A DNA stretch of 64,000 nt from an uncultured Pelagibacteraceae bacterium (GTDB lineage: Bacteria; Pseudomonadota; Alphaproteobacteria; Pelagibacterales; Pelagibacteraceae), in NCBI GenBank assembly GCA_902520695.1, contig CABYOT010000001.1, forward strand, positions 62,001-126,000. Reading direction: 5' to 3'. The position numbers and the translations under genes are program-made. Shown piece by piece: positions 24,061 through 33,707 of this stretch. The notes under the pieces were generated by a model that saw nothing but the letters and a program-made list of their open reading frames with translations, searched no databases and was not told where the DNA came from. The first letter of the stretch is position 1; each line of letters begins with the position of its first letter.

Positions 24061-25281
24061 TTACTTAAACTCTTTATTGTCCGCTTTAACGCTTTCTTTA
24101 AATCTATCTAAGAAATCAGGGATGGCACTTTTTACTCTATGCCAAGTTGGTATAAAAGGTGTATCCATTGGATTTTCAAAAAATGACTCTCCAGCTTTCA
24201 TTATATTTAAAGCAAACAACTCAACCGTTTTTTCCTCATTGTGAGAATCAAACTTAAGACCATTCATTTGAGCATCACTTCTATAAATATCAATTAAATC
24301 TAAAGCAGATCTATAATAAGTTGCTTTAATTGATCGAAAAGTTTCTTTGCTAAATGAATAGCCTTGTGTTGCAAGTTTTCTTACTAATGTTTTAATTATA
24401 TCAATAGACATTTTAGATAACCCTTTAGAGCTGTCTTTTATAGATAATATCTGATGTTTATGATCATAGTTATCAGCTAACTCTACCTGACATATGTTGT
24501 TTGATGAATAATTTCTCTGCATTTCAGATAAAATAGCAATTTCAATTCCCCAATCTGATGAAATTCTAAGTTCTGGTAAAATATTTCTTCTAAATGAAAA
24601 TTCTCCAGCCAATGGATATTTAAATGATTTCATAAAATCTATATAATCACTTTTACCTATTGTTTTTTCCATTGCCGTTAGTAGTGGATTAACAAGTAAT
24701 CTAGCTACTCTTCCATGCATTTTATTATCAGCAATTCTTGGATAATAACCTTTGCAAAATTCATAATTAAATAATGGGTTTTCTACGGGATAAAAAAGTT
24801 TTGCTAACAACCTCCTATCATAAGTTTTTATATCACAATCATGTAAAGCAACAGATCTAGCTTCATCTCTAGCTATTGCCATGCCAATGCAATACCAAAC
24901 ATTTCTTCCTTTACCTATTTGTTTTGGCGCAAGATCTATACCTTTTAATTCCTTATCTAATTTTTTTAATTTTGGACCATCATTCCATAAAATAGAAAAT
25001 GGAGTTTTTAACTTTTTAAAAAATTTCCATGCCTTTTTAGCTTGTGCTTTATTAGCTTGATCTAAACCAATTATCACATGATTAAGATATTTAGTTTTGC
25101 TTATTTCATTCACAATGTTTGGTAATGCGTCTCCTTCAAGTTCCGAATAAAGACAAGGTAAAATTAATTCTAATTTTCTCTCTTTAGAAAATTTTAATAA
25201 GTCTTTTTCTATTTGCTCAGTGCTTCGTATCGAAAAATCGTGAAGATTTGCTACAATTCCGTTTTGAGAAAAATCACCCAT
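24061..25281 (-). CDS. gpgS: glucosyl-3-phosphoglycerate synthase
   Basis: The 406-aa retaining glycosyltransferase of family GT81 type transfers glucose from an NDP-sugar to 3-phosphoglycerate. It has a GT-A fold with LILPCLYSELEGDALPNIV near the start, GKGRNVWYCIGMAIA and the metal-binding DCD in ALHDCDIKTYDRR, then FKYPLAGEFSFRR and SSDWGIEIAILSE, all characteristic. Its partner phosphatase lies 14 nt upstream. Together they make glucosylglycerate, a compatible solute that replaces nitrogen-containing osmolytes. It converges with the zinc operon. Confidence 0.85.
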   Translation of the reverse strand: MGDFSQNGIVANLHDFSIRSTEQIEKDLLKFSKERKLELILPCLYSELEGDALPNIVNEISKTKYLNHVIIGLDQANKAQAKKAWKFFKKLKTPFSILWNDGPKLKKLDKELKGIDLAPKQIGKGRNVWYCIGMAIARDEARSVALHDCDIKTYDRRLLAKLFYPVENPLFNYEFCKGYYPRIADNKMHGRVARLLVNPLLTAMEKTIGKSDYIDFMKSFKYPLAGEFSFRRNILPELRISSDWGIEIAILSEMQRNYSSNNICQVELADNYDHKHQILSIKDSSKGLSKMSIDIIKTLVRKLATQGYSFSKETFRSIKATYYRSALDLIDIYRSDAQMNGLKFDSHNEEKTVELFALNIMKAGESFFENPMDTPFIPTWHRVKSAIPDFLDRFKESVKADNKEFK

Positions 25282-25295
25282 ATTTATAAATTAAT

Positions 25296-26087
25296 TTATT
25301 TATTTATTTTATCCATTGCCTTTTTGACCACCTCAATCCATCCTTCTGGAGCCTTTTTATTAGTATAAATTTTATTTTTGTTATTAATTTTGATGGATCT
25401 ATTTGAAACAATACAGGGATATTTTACAACTTTTAACATACTTAAATCATTCTGATTATCACCAACAGCAATGGTTGTAATCTTATTTTTATTAACTGAT
25501 TTAATAAAATTTAATGTTTTTTTAATTGCCATGCCTTTAGTTACATTATCGCCTAAATTCATCACTCTGCCTCCTTGTTGAATAGCTAAACCTACCTTGT
25601 AAGTTTTTTTAAATAATAATTTTTTTAGTTTATTATCTCCTTTAAAAATAAAAGGATAAGTATATTTTCGTTTTGAACTAGCGATTAAATCTTTTCCTTT
25701 TAAACCTAAAATTTTAGATTTAATTTTATTGTCCATTTTATATAAAAAATCACATTTTATTAAAATCTCTTTACTCATATTTTTTAAAAAAATTTTCAAA
25801 ATTGTATTTCTATCACGCGCTATTATAATTTTTTTAGGAAGCTTTCTTTCGATCGTATTTAGATTATGAATTTCAGAACCATTTTCGCTAATAAAAGGAA
25901 GTTTGATTTTTAATTTCTTAATAAAATTTCTTATCTCTAACTCTGTTTTACTTGAATTAGGAATTATAAAATTACTATCTTTAATAATTTTTTTAATAAG
26001 TGATTTAGCTTTTTTAAATTTGAAATTTTTAGTATTTAATAAAGATCCGTCTAGATCTGTAAAAATTATTATGTTATTTTTCATCAA
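25296..26087 (-). CDS. gpgP: glucosyl/mannosyl-3-phosphoglycerate phosphatase, HAD family
   Basis: The 263-aa HAD phosphatase has motif I FTDLDGSLL (about 9-17), ENGSEIH and the metal-site motif VGDNQNDLSMLK near the C-terminus; this is the Cof/MPGP group. It should remove the phosphate from glucosyl-3-phosphoglycerate made by the next gene, gpgS. Mannosyl versus glucosyl specificity cannot be told from sequence; the gpgS partner favours glucosyl. It lies 41 bp downstream of the ATP-grasp gene on the same strand and may share its transcript. Confidence 0.82.
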   Translation of the reverse strand: MMKNNIIIFTDLDGSLLNTKNFKFKKAKSLIKKIIKDSNFIIPNSSKTELEIRNFIKKLKIKLPFISENGSEIHNLNTIERKLPKKIIIARDRNTILKIFLKNMSKEILIKCDFLYKMDNKIKSKILGLKGKDLIASSKRKYTYPFIFKGDNKLKKLLFKKTYKVGLAIQQGGRVMNLGDNVTKGMAIKKTLNFIKSVNKNKITTIAVGDNQNDLSMLKVVKYPCIVSNRSIKINNKNKIYTNKKAPEGWIEVVKKAMDKINK

Positions 26088-26128
26088 AATGAATTTAGGC
26101 TGATTAATTTTTAATAATATGAATATTA

Positions 26129-27574
26129 TTATGTTTCAACAATAAGTGTATCCTTAGAACCACCACCTTGAGAGCTATTTACAATAGTACTGCCTTTTCT
26201 TAAAGCTACTCTAGTTAGTCCACCAGTGCTTACGTATGTAGTTTTTCCACTTAAAACAAAAGGTCTTAAATCAAGGTGCCTAGGTTCTATATCATCTTCA
26301 GTGATTGTTGGAGCTGTTGAAAGAGTTTCTAATGGTTGAGCAATATACTCTCTTGGATTTTTCTTTATTTTGGCAATTACTTCCTCTCGTTCTTTTTTTG
26401 GAGCTTTTGGACCAATCATAATTCCATAACCACCCGATGCATTTGCAGGCTTTACAACTAATTTACCAATATTTTCGATTACATAATCTCTTTCAGATTT
26501 GTTATGACAGAGGTATGTTTCTACTTGATTTAAAATAGGTTGTTCTCCCAAATAATAAACTATCATTTTATTTACGTAAGAATAAACAACTTTGTCATCA
26601 GCTACACCTGTTCCAATCGCATTAATAATACCAACATTTCCTTTTCTCCAACTTTTAAAAAGTCCAGGAACACCAATTAATGATCCTTTAAAAAAAACTT
26701 TTGGATCTAAAAAATTGTCATCTAATCGCCTATAAATACAATCAACCTTGAGGGGTCCCTTGACTGTCTTCATATAGACAATATCATTTTCAACAAACAA
26801 ATCTTTTCCTTCCACTAAAGCTATACCCATTTGCTCTGCTAAAAATGAATGTTCAAAGTAAGCTGAATTATAAATACCAGGTGTTAATACAACCATATGA
26901 GGATTTGATGTTTTTTTAGGAATACATTCAACCATGCAATTAAATAATTTGTTTGTGTATTGATGGATAGAAGCAACTTTATACCTTGTAAATAATTCTG
27001 GAAAAACATCTCTCATTACCATTCTATTCTCAAGCATGTAAGAAACACCTGATGGAACTCTTAAATTATCTTCTAAAACTAAATAATCACCACTGGTATT
27101 TCTTATTAAATCAACTCCTGAAATATTTGACCAGGCTTTATGTTTGGGTGAAAATCCATCACATTCTTTTACATAGAATGGAGATTTAAAAATTATTTCT
27201 TTTGGTACTACATTATCTTTAAAAATTTTCTTTTGATTATAAACATCATCTATAAATAGGTTTAAGGCTTTCACTCTTTGCTGTAAGCCTTTTGAAACTT
27301 TATTCCATTGTTTTTTTGGTATTATTCTAGGAATTATATCCAATGGCCATTTTTTTTCTTCCGCACGATTGTTAGCAGCATAAACTCTAAAATTTATTCC
27401 TCTTGCACTAATTGTACTTTGGCAGTTCTTTTCTATTTCCTGAAGTTTTTTCTTACCGTATCTTTCTAGGATACCTGAAATTATAGTTGCATGTTTTCTT
27501 AGCTTATTATCTTTTGTAAAATAACCATCATAAGCATTTTTAGCATTATAGTTTTTCCATAGTTTAGAGACCAT
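26129..27574 (-). CDS. circularly permuted ATP-grasp protein
   Basis: The 481-aa protein matches the CP-ATP-grasp type 2 family (formerly DUF404/DUF407): GINFRVYAANN, RIIPKKQWNKV, VLEDNLRVPSGVSYMLENR and KLVVKPANASGGYGIMIGP, near the end PTITEDDIEPRHLDLRPF and STGGLTRVALRKGSTIVNSSQGGG. These enzymes are thought to form amide bonds between small peptides or amino acids, but the product is unknown. In many Proteobacteria the gene is clustered with alpha-E (DUF403), a transglutaminase and Anbu. Here only Anbu is present, on the opposite strand 112 bp away. Confidence 0.85.
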   Translation of the reverse strand: MVSKLWKNYNAKNAYDGYFTKDNKLRKHATIISGILERYGKKKLQEIEKNCQSTISARGINFRVYAANNRAEEKKWPLDIIPRIIPKKQWNKVSKGLQQRVKALNLFIDDVYNQKKIFKDNVVPKEIIFKSPFYVKECDGFSPKHKAWSNISGVDLIRNTSGDYLVLEDNLRVPSGVSYMLENRMVMRDVFPELFTRYKVASIHQYTNKLFNCMVECIPKKTSNPHMVVLTPGIYNSAYFEHSFLAEQMGIALVEGKDLFVENDIVYMKTVKGPLKVDCIYRRLDDNFLDPKVFFKGSLIGVPGLFKSWRKGNVGIINAIGTGVADDKVVYSYVNKMIVYYLGEQPILNQVETYLCHNKSERDYVIENIGKLVVKPANASGGYGIMIGPKAPKKEREEVIAKIKKNPREYIAQPLETLSTAPTITEDDIEPRHLDLRPFVLSGKTTYVSTGGLTRVALRKGSTIVNSSQGGGSKDTLIVET

Positions 27575-27686
27575 AACGAGATAATGTTTAATAATTGGAT
27601 GGAATAAGCAAATGCATAATAGATATAGCAGTTATGCTTTTAATAGATTATTAATTAATGTTATAATTCAATAGTAAATTATTCAA

Positions 27687-28421
27687 ATGACTTATTGTAT
27701 TGGCATTAAAGCACAAGATGGATTGGTTTTTGCGTCAGACTCGAGAACGAATGCTGGTTTAGATAACGTAAATATTTATTCAAAAATGTTCACGTACGAT
27801 GTAGGCGACAGAACAATTATTATTGTTACTTCAGGTAATTTAGGAACTTCTCAGGCAGTTTATAAATCAATTCAAAATGATTTGAAGAATTCCTCTGGAA
27901 TAATGAATTTAAATACTTGTGAAAATTTTGATCAGATTGCTTCATATATTGGCTCATTAAATATTGAACATTCAGCACCTAAAGGCATAAACACTGATAC
28001 AGTATTATTGGGATCTACTTTTGTTATTGGTGGTCAGATTAAGGGACAACCAATGGAATTATATTTAGTTTATCCTCAAGGAAATTATATAAGACCTGCC
28101 GATAGCAAACCATATTTAGTTATTGGAGAAGTTAAATACGGGAAACCAATTTTAGATAGAGTTATTAAACCCGAAGTCACCGTTGGTGATGCATCAAGAT
28201 GTGCTTTAATATCAATGGACTCAACATTAAAAAGTGATTTAACAGTCGGTCCACCAATTGATTTTACGGTTTATAGAAAAGACCAATATAAAATTGCATC
28301 ACAAAAGTGCTTAAATCTTACTGATGATGAGTATTCAAAAGTGTGTAATCAATGGTCAAATGGTATTTTTAAAATCTTTGACTCATTTCCACGATTTGAG
28401 TGGGAAGATAAAAATAAATAA
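27687..28421 (+). CDS. Anbu-type proteasome-like protease
   Basis: The 244-aa protein begins MTYCIGIKAQDGLVFASDSRTNAG, the opening of the Anbu (ancestral beta subunit) family; after Met removal Thr becomes the N-terminal nucleophile. DNVNIYSKMFTY and the central GSTFVIGGQI also fit the family. Anbu forms open helical or ring assemblies and its substrates are unknown. It is divergent from the CP-ATP-grasp gene, its usual partner. A TATAAT at 27662-27667 is a candidate -10. Confidence 0.88.
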   Translation: MTYCIGIKAQDGLVFASDSRTNAGLDNVNIYSKMFTYDVGDRTIIIVTSGNLGTSQAVYKSIQNDLKNSSGIMNLNTCENFDQIASYIGSLNIEHSAPKGINTDTVLLGSTFVIGGQIKGQPMELYLVYPQGNYIRPADSKPYLVIGEVKYGKPILDRVIKPEVTVGDASRCALISMDSTLKSDLTVGPPIDFTVYRKDQYKIASQKCLNLTDDEYSKVCNQWSNGIFKIFDSFPRFEWEDKNK

Positions 28422-28464
28422 ATATTCTATTTGAAATAAATCTTAAATAATATCTAATAGATGT

Positions 28465-29463
28465 GTGAGCAATATATCTTTAGAGTTAGATGAAATTTAT
28501 AATTTAGCAAAAAATACTTTTTTAAATAGTGGTTGTGATGATGAAACAGCAACTATAATGGCAGACTTGGTTACTAAAGCCGAGAAGGATGGATCCTTAT
28601 CGCATGGTTTATTCAGAGTGCCAGCTTACGTAGCAGGATTAAAAAGTGGAAAAATTAATGGTAAAGGCAAGCCGGATATAAAAAAAATATCAGCATCAGT
28701 TATTAAAGCAAACGGAAATAATTGCTTAGCTCCTGTGGTTTTAAAAAAAAGTATTCCAGAACTAATTAAACTTGCTAAAGAAAATGGTGTTGCGATTTTA
28801 GCTATAACTAATTCTCATCATATGGCAGCTATGTGGCCTGAAACTGAAATGATTGCAGAACAAGGTCTAGTCGCCTTTGCATGTACATCATACAAACCTG
28901 CTGTAGCGCCAGCTGGAGCAATTAAACCTTTGTTTGGAACAAATCCAATATCATTTGCTTGGCCAAGAAAAAACAAACCCCCAGTCGTTTATGATATGGC
29001 AACAGCATCAATGGCTATGGGTGAAGTTCAAGTTGCAAAAAGAGAGGGTCATAAAGTTCCATTAGGAACAGGACTTACAAAAGAGGGAAAAGATACAACT
29101 GACCCTGCTGAGATTGCAGATGGGGGTGTTTTATTGCCTTTCGGCGGCTATAAAGGCTCAGGGATTGCGATGATGGTCGAATTGCTTGCAGGTGCCTTAG
29201 TAGGGGATAATTTCAGTTTTGAGACAGCTGAGAAGGATAATAATGATGGAGGTCCTCCAAGTGGTGGAGAGTTCATTTTAGCCATATCTCCAGATAAATT
29301 ATCACAAAATAATTGGGACGAACATTCATCAAAATTTTTTGAAAAAATGAAATCGATGGGTGATGTTAGACTTCCTGGTGAAAGAAGACACAAGAATAGA
29401 TTAGATAAAGGACCTAGACATATTAATGAGGATCTAGTTAATAAAATTAAATCATTAAGCTAA
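28465..29463 (+). CDS. malate/lactate dehydrogenase-family oxidoreductase, DpkA-like
   Basis: The 332-aa protein belongs to the Ldh2/MDG family: SHGLFRVPAYV with the conserved His-Gly and Arg, the catalytic NSHHMAAMWPE, FGTNPISFAWPR and GGVLLPFGGYKGSGIAMMVELL. The resemblance is greatest to delta1-piperideine-2-carboxylate/pyrroline-2-carboxylate reductases, though sulfolactate and ureidoglycolate dehydrogenases share the fold. The start is GTG (28465); the ATG 4 nt upstream is out of frame and quickly stops. It overlaps the convergent xthA gene by 9 nt. Confidence 0.8.
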   Translation: MSNISLELDEIYNLAKNTFLNSGCDDETATIMADLVTKAEKDGSLSHGLFRVPAYVAGLKSGKINGKGKPDIKKISASVIKANGNNCLAPVVLKKSIPELIKLAKENGVAILAITNSHHMAAMWPETEMIAEQGLVAFACTSYKPAVAPAGAIKPLFGTNPISFAWPRKNKPPVVYDMATASMAMGEVQVAKREGHKVPLGTGLTKEGKDTTDPAEIADGGVLLPFGGYKGSGIAMMVELLAGALVGDNFSFETAEKDNNDGGPPSGGEFILAISPDKLSQNNWDEHSSKFFEKMKSMGDVRLPGERRHKNRLDKGPRHINEDLVNKIKSLS

Positions 29464-30231
29464 TTCTAATTCAATCGGTGTATGATCAGATGGTTTTTCT
29501 CTACCTCTTGGATATTTATTAACTTTAACATCTTTAATATTATTCAGTAAACTGTTAGTCACTAAAAAGTGATCAATCCTCATTCCATTATTTTTTTGCC
29601 AAGCACCACTTGTGTAATCCCAAAAAGTATATTCCTCTTTATCTGGATAAATATATCTAAATGCATCATGAAATCCTAAATTAAACATTTCTCTTAATTT
29701 TTTCCTTATCTCAATTCTAAAAAGAGCATCATTTTCATATCCTTTAGGGTCGTGAACATCTTCAGCAGAAGGTATTATGTTAAAGTCACCTGCGATAATT
29801 ATATTATCGTAACTTTTTAAAAGTGTTTTAAGTTTTTTTATTAAACTGGTTAGCCAATATAATTTGTAATCATATTTTTCAGTATCAACTGGGTTACCGT
29901 TTGGTGTATAGATATTTATAATTTTAATAATATTAGATTTATATTTTAAATCTGCTGTAATTATTCTTGATTGTTTGTTTTTATCTTTAAATATATCTTT
30001 TTCGATTTTATCTAATTTTTTTTTGGAAAGTATAGCAACGCCGTTGTAACTTTTTTGCCCAAATACATAACTTTCATATTTTAATTTTTTAATATCATCA
30101 AACGGATAAGTTTCCTCTTGAGTTTTTATTTCTTGAGTTAATACAATGTCAGGATTGAACTTTTTTAAGTATTCCTGAACATTAAGTATTCTTGCTCTAA
30201 TAGAATTTACATTCCATGAGCTAATGATCAT
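29455..30231 (-). CDS. xthA: exodeoxyribonuclease III / AP endonuclease
   Basis: A 258-aa EEP-family nuclease that cuts at abasic sites and trims 3' ends in base-excision repair. Motifs in order: SWNVNSIRAR, LTQEIKTQEE (catalytic Glu), IINIYTPNGN, IIAGDFNIIPSAEDVHDP (catalytic Asp-Asn), NNGMRIDHFLVT and PSDHTPIEL (catalytic Asp-His). I set the start at 30231 (MIISSWNVN), which shares one base with the erpA stop (TAATG); an upstream non-ATG start would add 10 unrelated residues inside erpA. Confidence 0.92.
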   Translation of the reverse strand: MIISSWNVNSIRARILNVQEYLKKFNPDIVLTQEIKTQEETYPFDDIKKLKYESYVFGQKSYNGVAILSKKKLDKIEKDIFKDKNKQSRIITADLKYKSNIIKIINIYTPNGNPVDTEKYDYKLYWLTSLIKKLKTLLKSYDNIIIAGDFNIIPSAEDVHDPKGYENDALFRIEIRKKLREMFNLGFHDAFRYIYPDKEEYTFWDYTSGAWQKNNGMRIDHFLVTNSLLNNIKDVKVNKYPRGREKPSDHTPIELELA

Positions 30232-30548
30232 TAAAGAGAAAATGAAACACCACAACCACAAGATGATTTGCTTTGTGGGTTATTTATTTTAAATTGGTCT
30301 CCGATTAATTCTTTTACGAAATCAACTTCTGATCCTTTCAATAGATCTGCTGAAGTTTTATCGATTAAAATATTATCTTGTCTTAAATCGTCGTCTTGAG
30401 GTGTTTTATCAAAGGAGAAATCGTACTGAAATCCAGAGCATCCACCACCTTTGATAGCGATTCTAAAAAAAGAACCTTCATCTTTCGTTGATAAAAGGTT
30501 ATTGATTTGTTTTAACGCATTATCTGTAAATTTAATTTCTTTAATCAT
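30231..30548 (-). CDS. erpA: iron-sulfur cluster carrier ErpA/IscA
   Basis: The 105-aa A-type carrier has three conserved cysteines: one in KGGGCSGFQY (Cys35) and two in SSCGCGVSF (near 97-99). They bind the Fe-S cluster before delivery to apo-enzymes. It is the upstream partner of xthA with a TAATG stop-start overlap. It is divergent from dgt with a 50-bp gap holding both promoters. ErpA, IscA and HesB cannot be told apart by sequence alone. Confidence 0.88.
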   Translation of the reverse strand: MIKEIKFTDNALKQINNLLSTKDEGSFFRIAIKGGGCSGFQYDFSFDKTPQDDDLRQDNILIDKTSADLLKGSEVDFVKELIGDQFKINNPQSKSSCGCGVSFSL

Positions 30549-30598
30549 TATTTATCGCTGTTATTACTAATATAATTAAAATTTGCCATTTTTAAAGA

Positions 30599-31717
30599 AT
30601 GAATAATTACTCAAAATTAGGTTTTTTTACATCAAAAGGTCGTTTAGTTTTTGAGCCAAATAGCATTTTTAGAACGCCATTTCAAAGAGATAGGGATAGA
30701 ATTATTCATTCCGCATCATTTAGAAGATTAAAGCACAAAACCCAAGTTTTTGTTAATACAGAAGGTGACCATTATAGAACGAGAATAACTCATTCATTAG
30801 AAGTTGCTCAAATTGCAAGATCAATATCTAAATATTTGAATTTAAATGATGATTTAGTTGAAACACTAAGTCTAGCCCATGATATGGGGCATACTCCATT
30901 TGGGCATGCTGGTGAAGAAGCCTTGAATGAATCAATGACCATGCATGGTGGTTTTGATCATAATCTTCAAACCTTAAGAATAGTCATGTTTATAGAAAAT
31001 AAATATTTAAAATTTAAAGGTTTAAATTTAACAATTGAAACACTGGATGGCCTTTTAAAACATAACGGAATAATAAGTAATATTGATAAAATAAATAGAA
31101 TAATTGGATCCAAAAAATTTAAACAAAAAATTAATTTTAAAAACAATTCTTCTCTTGAGGCACAGATTGCAGCTATATCTGATGACATAGCCTATAATAA
31201 TCATGATATACAAGATGGAATTAAGGCTAAATTGTTTTCTCTAAATCAATTATGTGAAATTAATTTTTTTAAACAAATTTATAAATCCTATAAAACAAAA
31301 ATTAATCGTTCAAATAAAGATATAATAGTTCATCAAATTATAAGAGACTCAATAAATTTAATGGTGCAAGATGTAATCAAAAATAGTATTAAAAATTTAA
31401 AGAAAAATAAAATCAATACTAAAAGAGATGTTCAAATGTACAAAGATAAAATAATTAATTTCTCTAGTAAATTTTTATCAATAGAAAAAGAGGTTAAAAA
31501 TTTTTTAAAAATTAATATGTATAATAACAAGACCGTGCAATTGAAAAATAACCGTGGAAAAAAAATAGTAGAAAATTTATTTAAAATAATAGAAAAGAAA
31601 CCAAAAAAGTTTATTATTAATAAATTTATAGATAAAAATAAATATAGAGCAATTTCTGATTATATATCAGGAATGACTGACAGATACGCAATACAATTAT
31701 ATAAGTCATACAAATGA
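30599..31717 (+). CDS. dgt: deoxyguanosinetriphosphate triphosphohydrolase-like protein
   Basis: The 372-aa HD-domain enzyme has FRTPFQRDRDRIIHSASFRRLKHKTQVF in its N-terminal part (RDRDRIIHS is diagnostic), TRITHSLEVAQIAR, the HD metal site LAHDMGHTPFGHAGE and ISDDIAYNNHDIQDG. It belongs to the dNTP triphosphohydrolases that trim nucleotide pools. The C-terminal half is Lys/Asn-rich and poorly conserved. It overlaps argS by 4 nt, a gene order shared with other Alphaproteobacteria. Confidence 0.9.
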   Translation: MNNYSKLGFFTSKGRLVFEPNSIFRTPFQRDRDRIIHSASFRRLKHKTQVFVNTEGDHYRTRITHSLEVAQIARSISKYLNLNDDLVETLSLAHDMGHTPFGHAGEEALNESMTMHGGFDHNLQTLRIVMFIENKYLKFKGLNLTIETLDGLLKHNGIISNIDKINRIIGSKKFKQKINFKNNSSLEAQIAAISDDIAYNNHDIQDGIKAKLFSLNQLCEINFFKQIYKSYKTKINRSNKDIIVHQIIRDSINLMVQDVIKNSIKNLKKNKINTKRDVQMYKDKIINFSSKFLSIEKEVKNFLKINMYNNKTVQLKNNRGKKIVENLFKIIEKKPKKFIINKFIDKNKYRAISDYISGMTDRYAIQLYKSYK

Positions 31718-33444
31718 ATATATTTGAAAATTATTTATTAAAGATAGAAAAAATTATTAAATCTGCCCACAAAGATAATTTGTTAGAGTTGCCAGATAAT
31801 TTATCAGGTATCAATGTTGATATTCCACCTGCAAAATTTACTGGAGATATTTCTACAAATGTTGCAATGGTTTTATCCAAAATTAATAAAAAAACTCCAC
31901 TAGAACTTGCTAAGCAGATAGCTGGCCTAATAAAAGATAGTGATAACAATATTGATGAAATTAGCATTGAAAAACCAGGTTTTATTAATCTAAAATTTAA
32001 AAATGAATTTTGGAATGGCTTTATACTAGATGTCTTAAATAATTCATCATATGGAAGTAGCACTAGTGGAAAAAAAAATAGTTATTTAGTAGAGTTTGTA
32101 TCTGCAAATCCAACTGGACCTTTACACGTAGGCCATTCAAGAGGTGCCATACTTGGAGATGTAATATCTAATCTTTTATCCTTTAACGGTCATAAAGTTA
32201 CCAAAGAGTATTATGTTAATGATTATGGAAATCAAATCTCTCATTTTACAAAATCTGTTTTTTTAAGAATAAAAGAAATCCTTTATGACGAAACTTTTCC
32301 GATAGACGATAAGGAATTATATCCTGGAGACTATCTTATAGATATAGCAAAAAAAATAATTTCAAAAAATAAAGATTTAGATTTCAAAAACTTTGAAACA
32401 GTTTCAGAAAAACTAAAAAAACTTTCAATACAAGAATCTTTAAAATTAATAAAAATAAATTTAGAAAATCTTGGTATAAAGCATGATAATTTTGCAAGTG
32501 AAACTGATGTAATAAATAATAATGAAGTTGATGAAGTAATAAAAAATTTAAAAGAAAAAAAATATATTTATAAAGGAAAAATTAAAGCACCTGAGGGAGA
32601 AAGTAATGAAAACTGGGTAGAAAGAGAGCAATTATTGTTTAAATCTACAGACTTTGGTGATGATAAAGATAGGGCTCTACAAAAAGAAGATAAATCGTGG
32701 ACATACTTTGCAAGTGATGTTGCCTATCATAATACAAAATTAAAAAGAAATTTTAATATTCTTATAAATATTCTTGGCGCTGATCACGCTGGTTATATTA
32801 AAAGAATTACTTCAGTGGTTGAGGCATTATCAGGTGAAAAAAATAAATTAATTTGCAAAGTAAGTCAGTTAGTAAAACTCATTAAGGATAAAAAACCTTT
32901 TAAAATGTCTAAAAGAAAAGGTGATTATATCACTATAGAGGATCTTATTAATGAAGTTGGTAAGGATGCAACAAGGTTTATTATGTTAAGCAGAAGTAGT
33001 GATGCAGAAATTGATTTTGATTTTGACAAAGTAAAAGAAAAATCGAAAGAAAACCCAATTTATTATGTTCAGTATGCATATGCTAGAATTTCGTCTGTGT
33101 TTAGAAATACCCAAAATGATATAAATAATAATCTTGAGACAAAAAATTCAGATTTTAACTTTGGCAATGAAGAAATAAAGCTATTCAAAAAAATTAGTGA
33201 ATGGCCTAAATGTGTTGAAGTTTCCTCAGAAAAATTAGAACCACATAGAATTTCAGTTTATCTATATGATTTAGCTTCTTCGTTCCATTCTTATTGGAAT
33301 ATGGGCAAGGAAGATGTTACTAAAAGATTTATCGATCAAGATAATACAATTCAAATAAAAAAACTAGTTTTCCTAAAATCTATAGCCAATACTTTGAAAA
33401 CAGGTATGAATATTTTGGGTGTAGACACCCCTGAAAAAATGTAA
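31714..33444 (+). CDS. argS: arginyl-tRNA synthetase
   Basis: The 576-aa class I synthetase charges tRNA-Arg. The N-terminal additional domain is followed by FVSANPTGPLHVGHSRGA (HIGH motif HVGH) and, after the Rossmann core, PFKMSKRKGDYIT (KMSKS variant KMSKR). The C-terminal anticodon-binding helices include VQYAYARISSVFRN. The length is normal. The stop codon shares a base with the next gene's start. Confidence 0.95.
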   Translation: MNIFENYLLKIEKIIKSAHKDNLLELPDNLSGINVDIPPAKFTGDISTNVAMVLSKINKKTPLELAKQIAGLIKDSDNNIDEISIEKPGFINLKFKNEFWNGFILDVLNNSSYGSSTSGKKNSYLVEFVSANPTGPLHVGHSRGAILGDVISNLLSFNGHKVTKEYYVNDYGNQISHFTKSVFLRIKEILYDETFPIDDKELYPGDYLIDIAKKIISKNKDLDFKNFETVSEKLKKLSIQESLKLIKINLENLGIKHDNFASETDVINNNEVDEVIKNLKEKKYIYKGKIKAPEGESNENWVEREQLLFKSTDFGDDKDRALQKEDKSWTYFASDVAYHNTKLKRNFNILINILGADHAGYIKRITSVVEALSGEKNKLICKVSQLVKLIKDKKPFKMSKRKGDYITIEDLINEVGKDATRFIMLSRSSDAEIDFDFDKVKEKSKENPIYYVQYAYARISSVFRNTQNDINNNLETKNSDFNFGNEEIKLFKKISEWPKCVEVSSEKLEPHRISVYLYDLASSFHSYWNMGKEDVTKRFIDQDNTIQIKKLVFLKSIANTLKTGMNILGVDTPEKM

Positions 33445-33707
33445 TGATTAAAGAACTAAAGTATCTTTTTTTTCTTATTATAATTTTCTTCTTTATTTTT
33501 TTTACTGCCAGATATTATTTTTCTGATGAAAATATTAAGAAATCTTACAGATCACTTTCTTCAATTGATGAAAAAATTAATAATATTGAAAAAGATCTTA
33601 TATTATTAGAAAATGATACAGAAAATATTATTGAATACGTAGAATTTAAAAACAATAAGAAAAAAAATAAATATTCTTTTTGGGAACTTCTTTATAATGA
33701 CAAATAA
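33444..33707 (+). CDS. short single-helix membrane protein in the usual SPOR-gene position
   Basis: Not recognised by sequence. The 87-aa protein has one N-terminal membrane helix (about 8-27, LFFLIIIFFFIFF) and a short predicted coiled coil (about 40-65, IDEKINNIEKDLILLEND). In many Alphaproteobacteria the gene between argS and nagZ encodes a SPOR-domain envelope protein. Here the SPOR domain is absent, so this may be a shortened remnant or an unrelated replacement. It overlaps nagZ by 11 nt. Confidence 0.65.
   Translation: MIKELKYLFFLIIIFFFIFFTARYYFSDENIKKSYRSLSSIDEKINNIEKDLILLENDTENIIEYVEFKNNKKKNKYSFWELLYNDK

Noticed and set aside
27614..27637. GCATAA/TTATGC inverted repeat between the ATP-grasp and Anbu genes
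   Set aside because: Only 6 bp with a 12-nt spacer in an AT-rich gap; expected by chance and not in a terminator position for either divergent gene.
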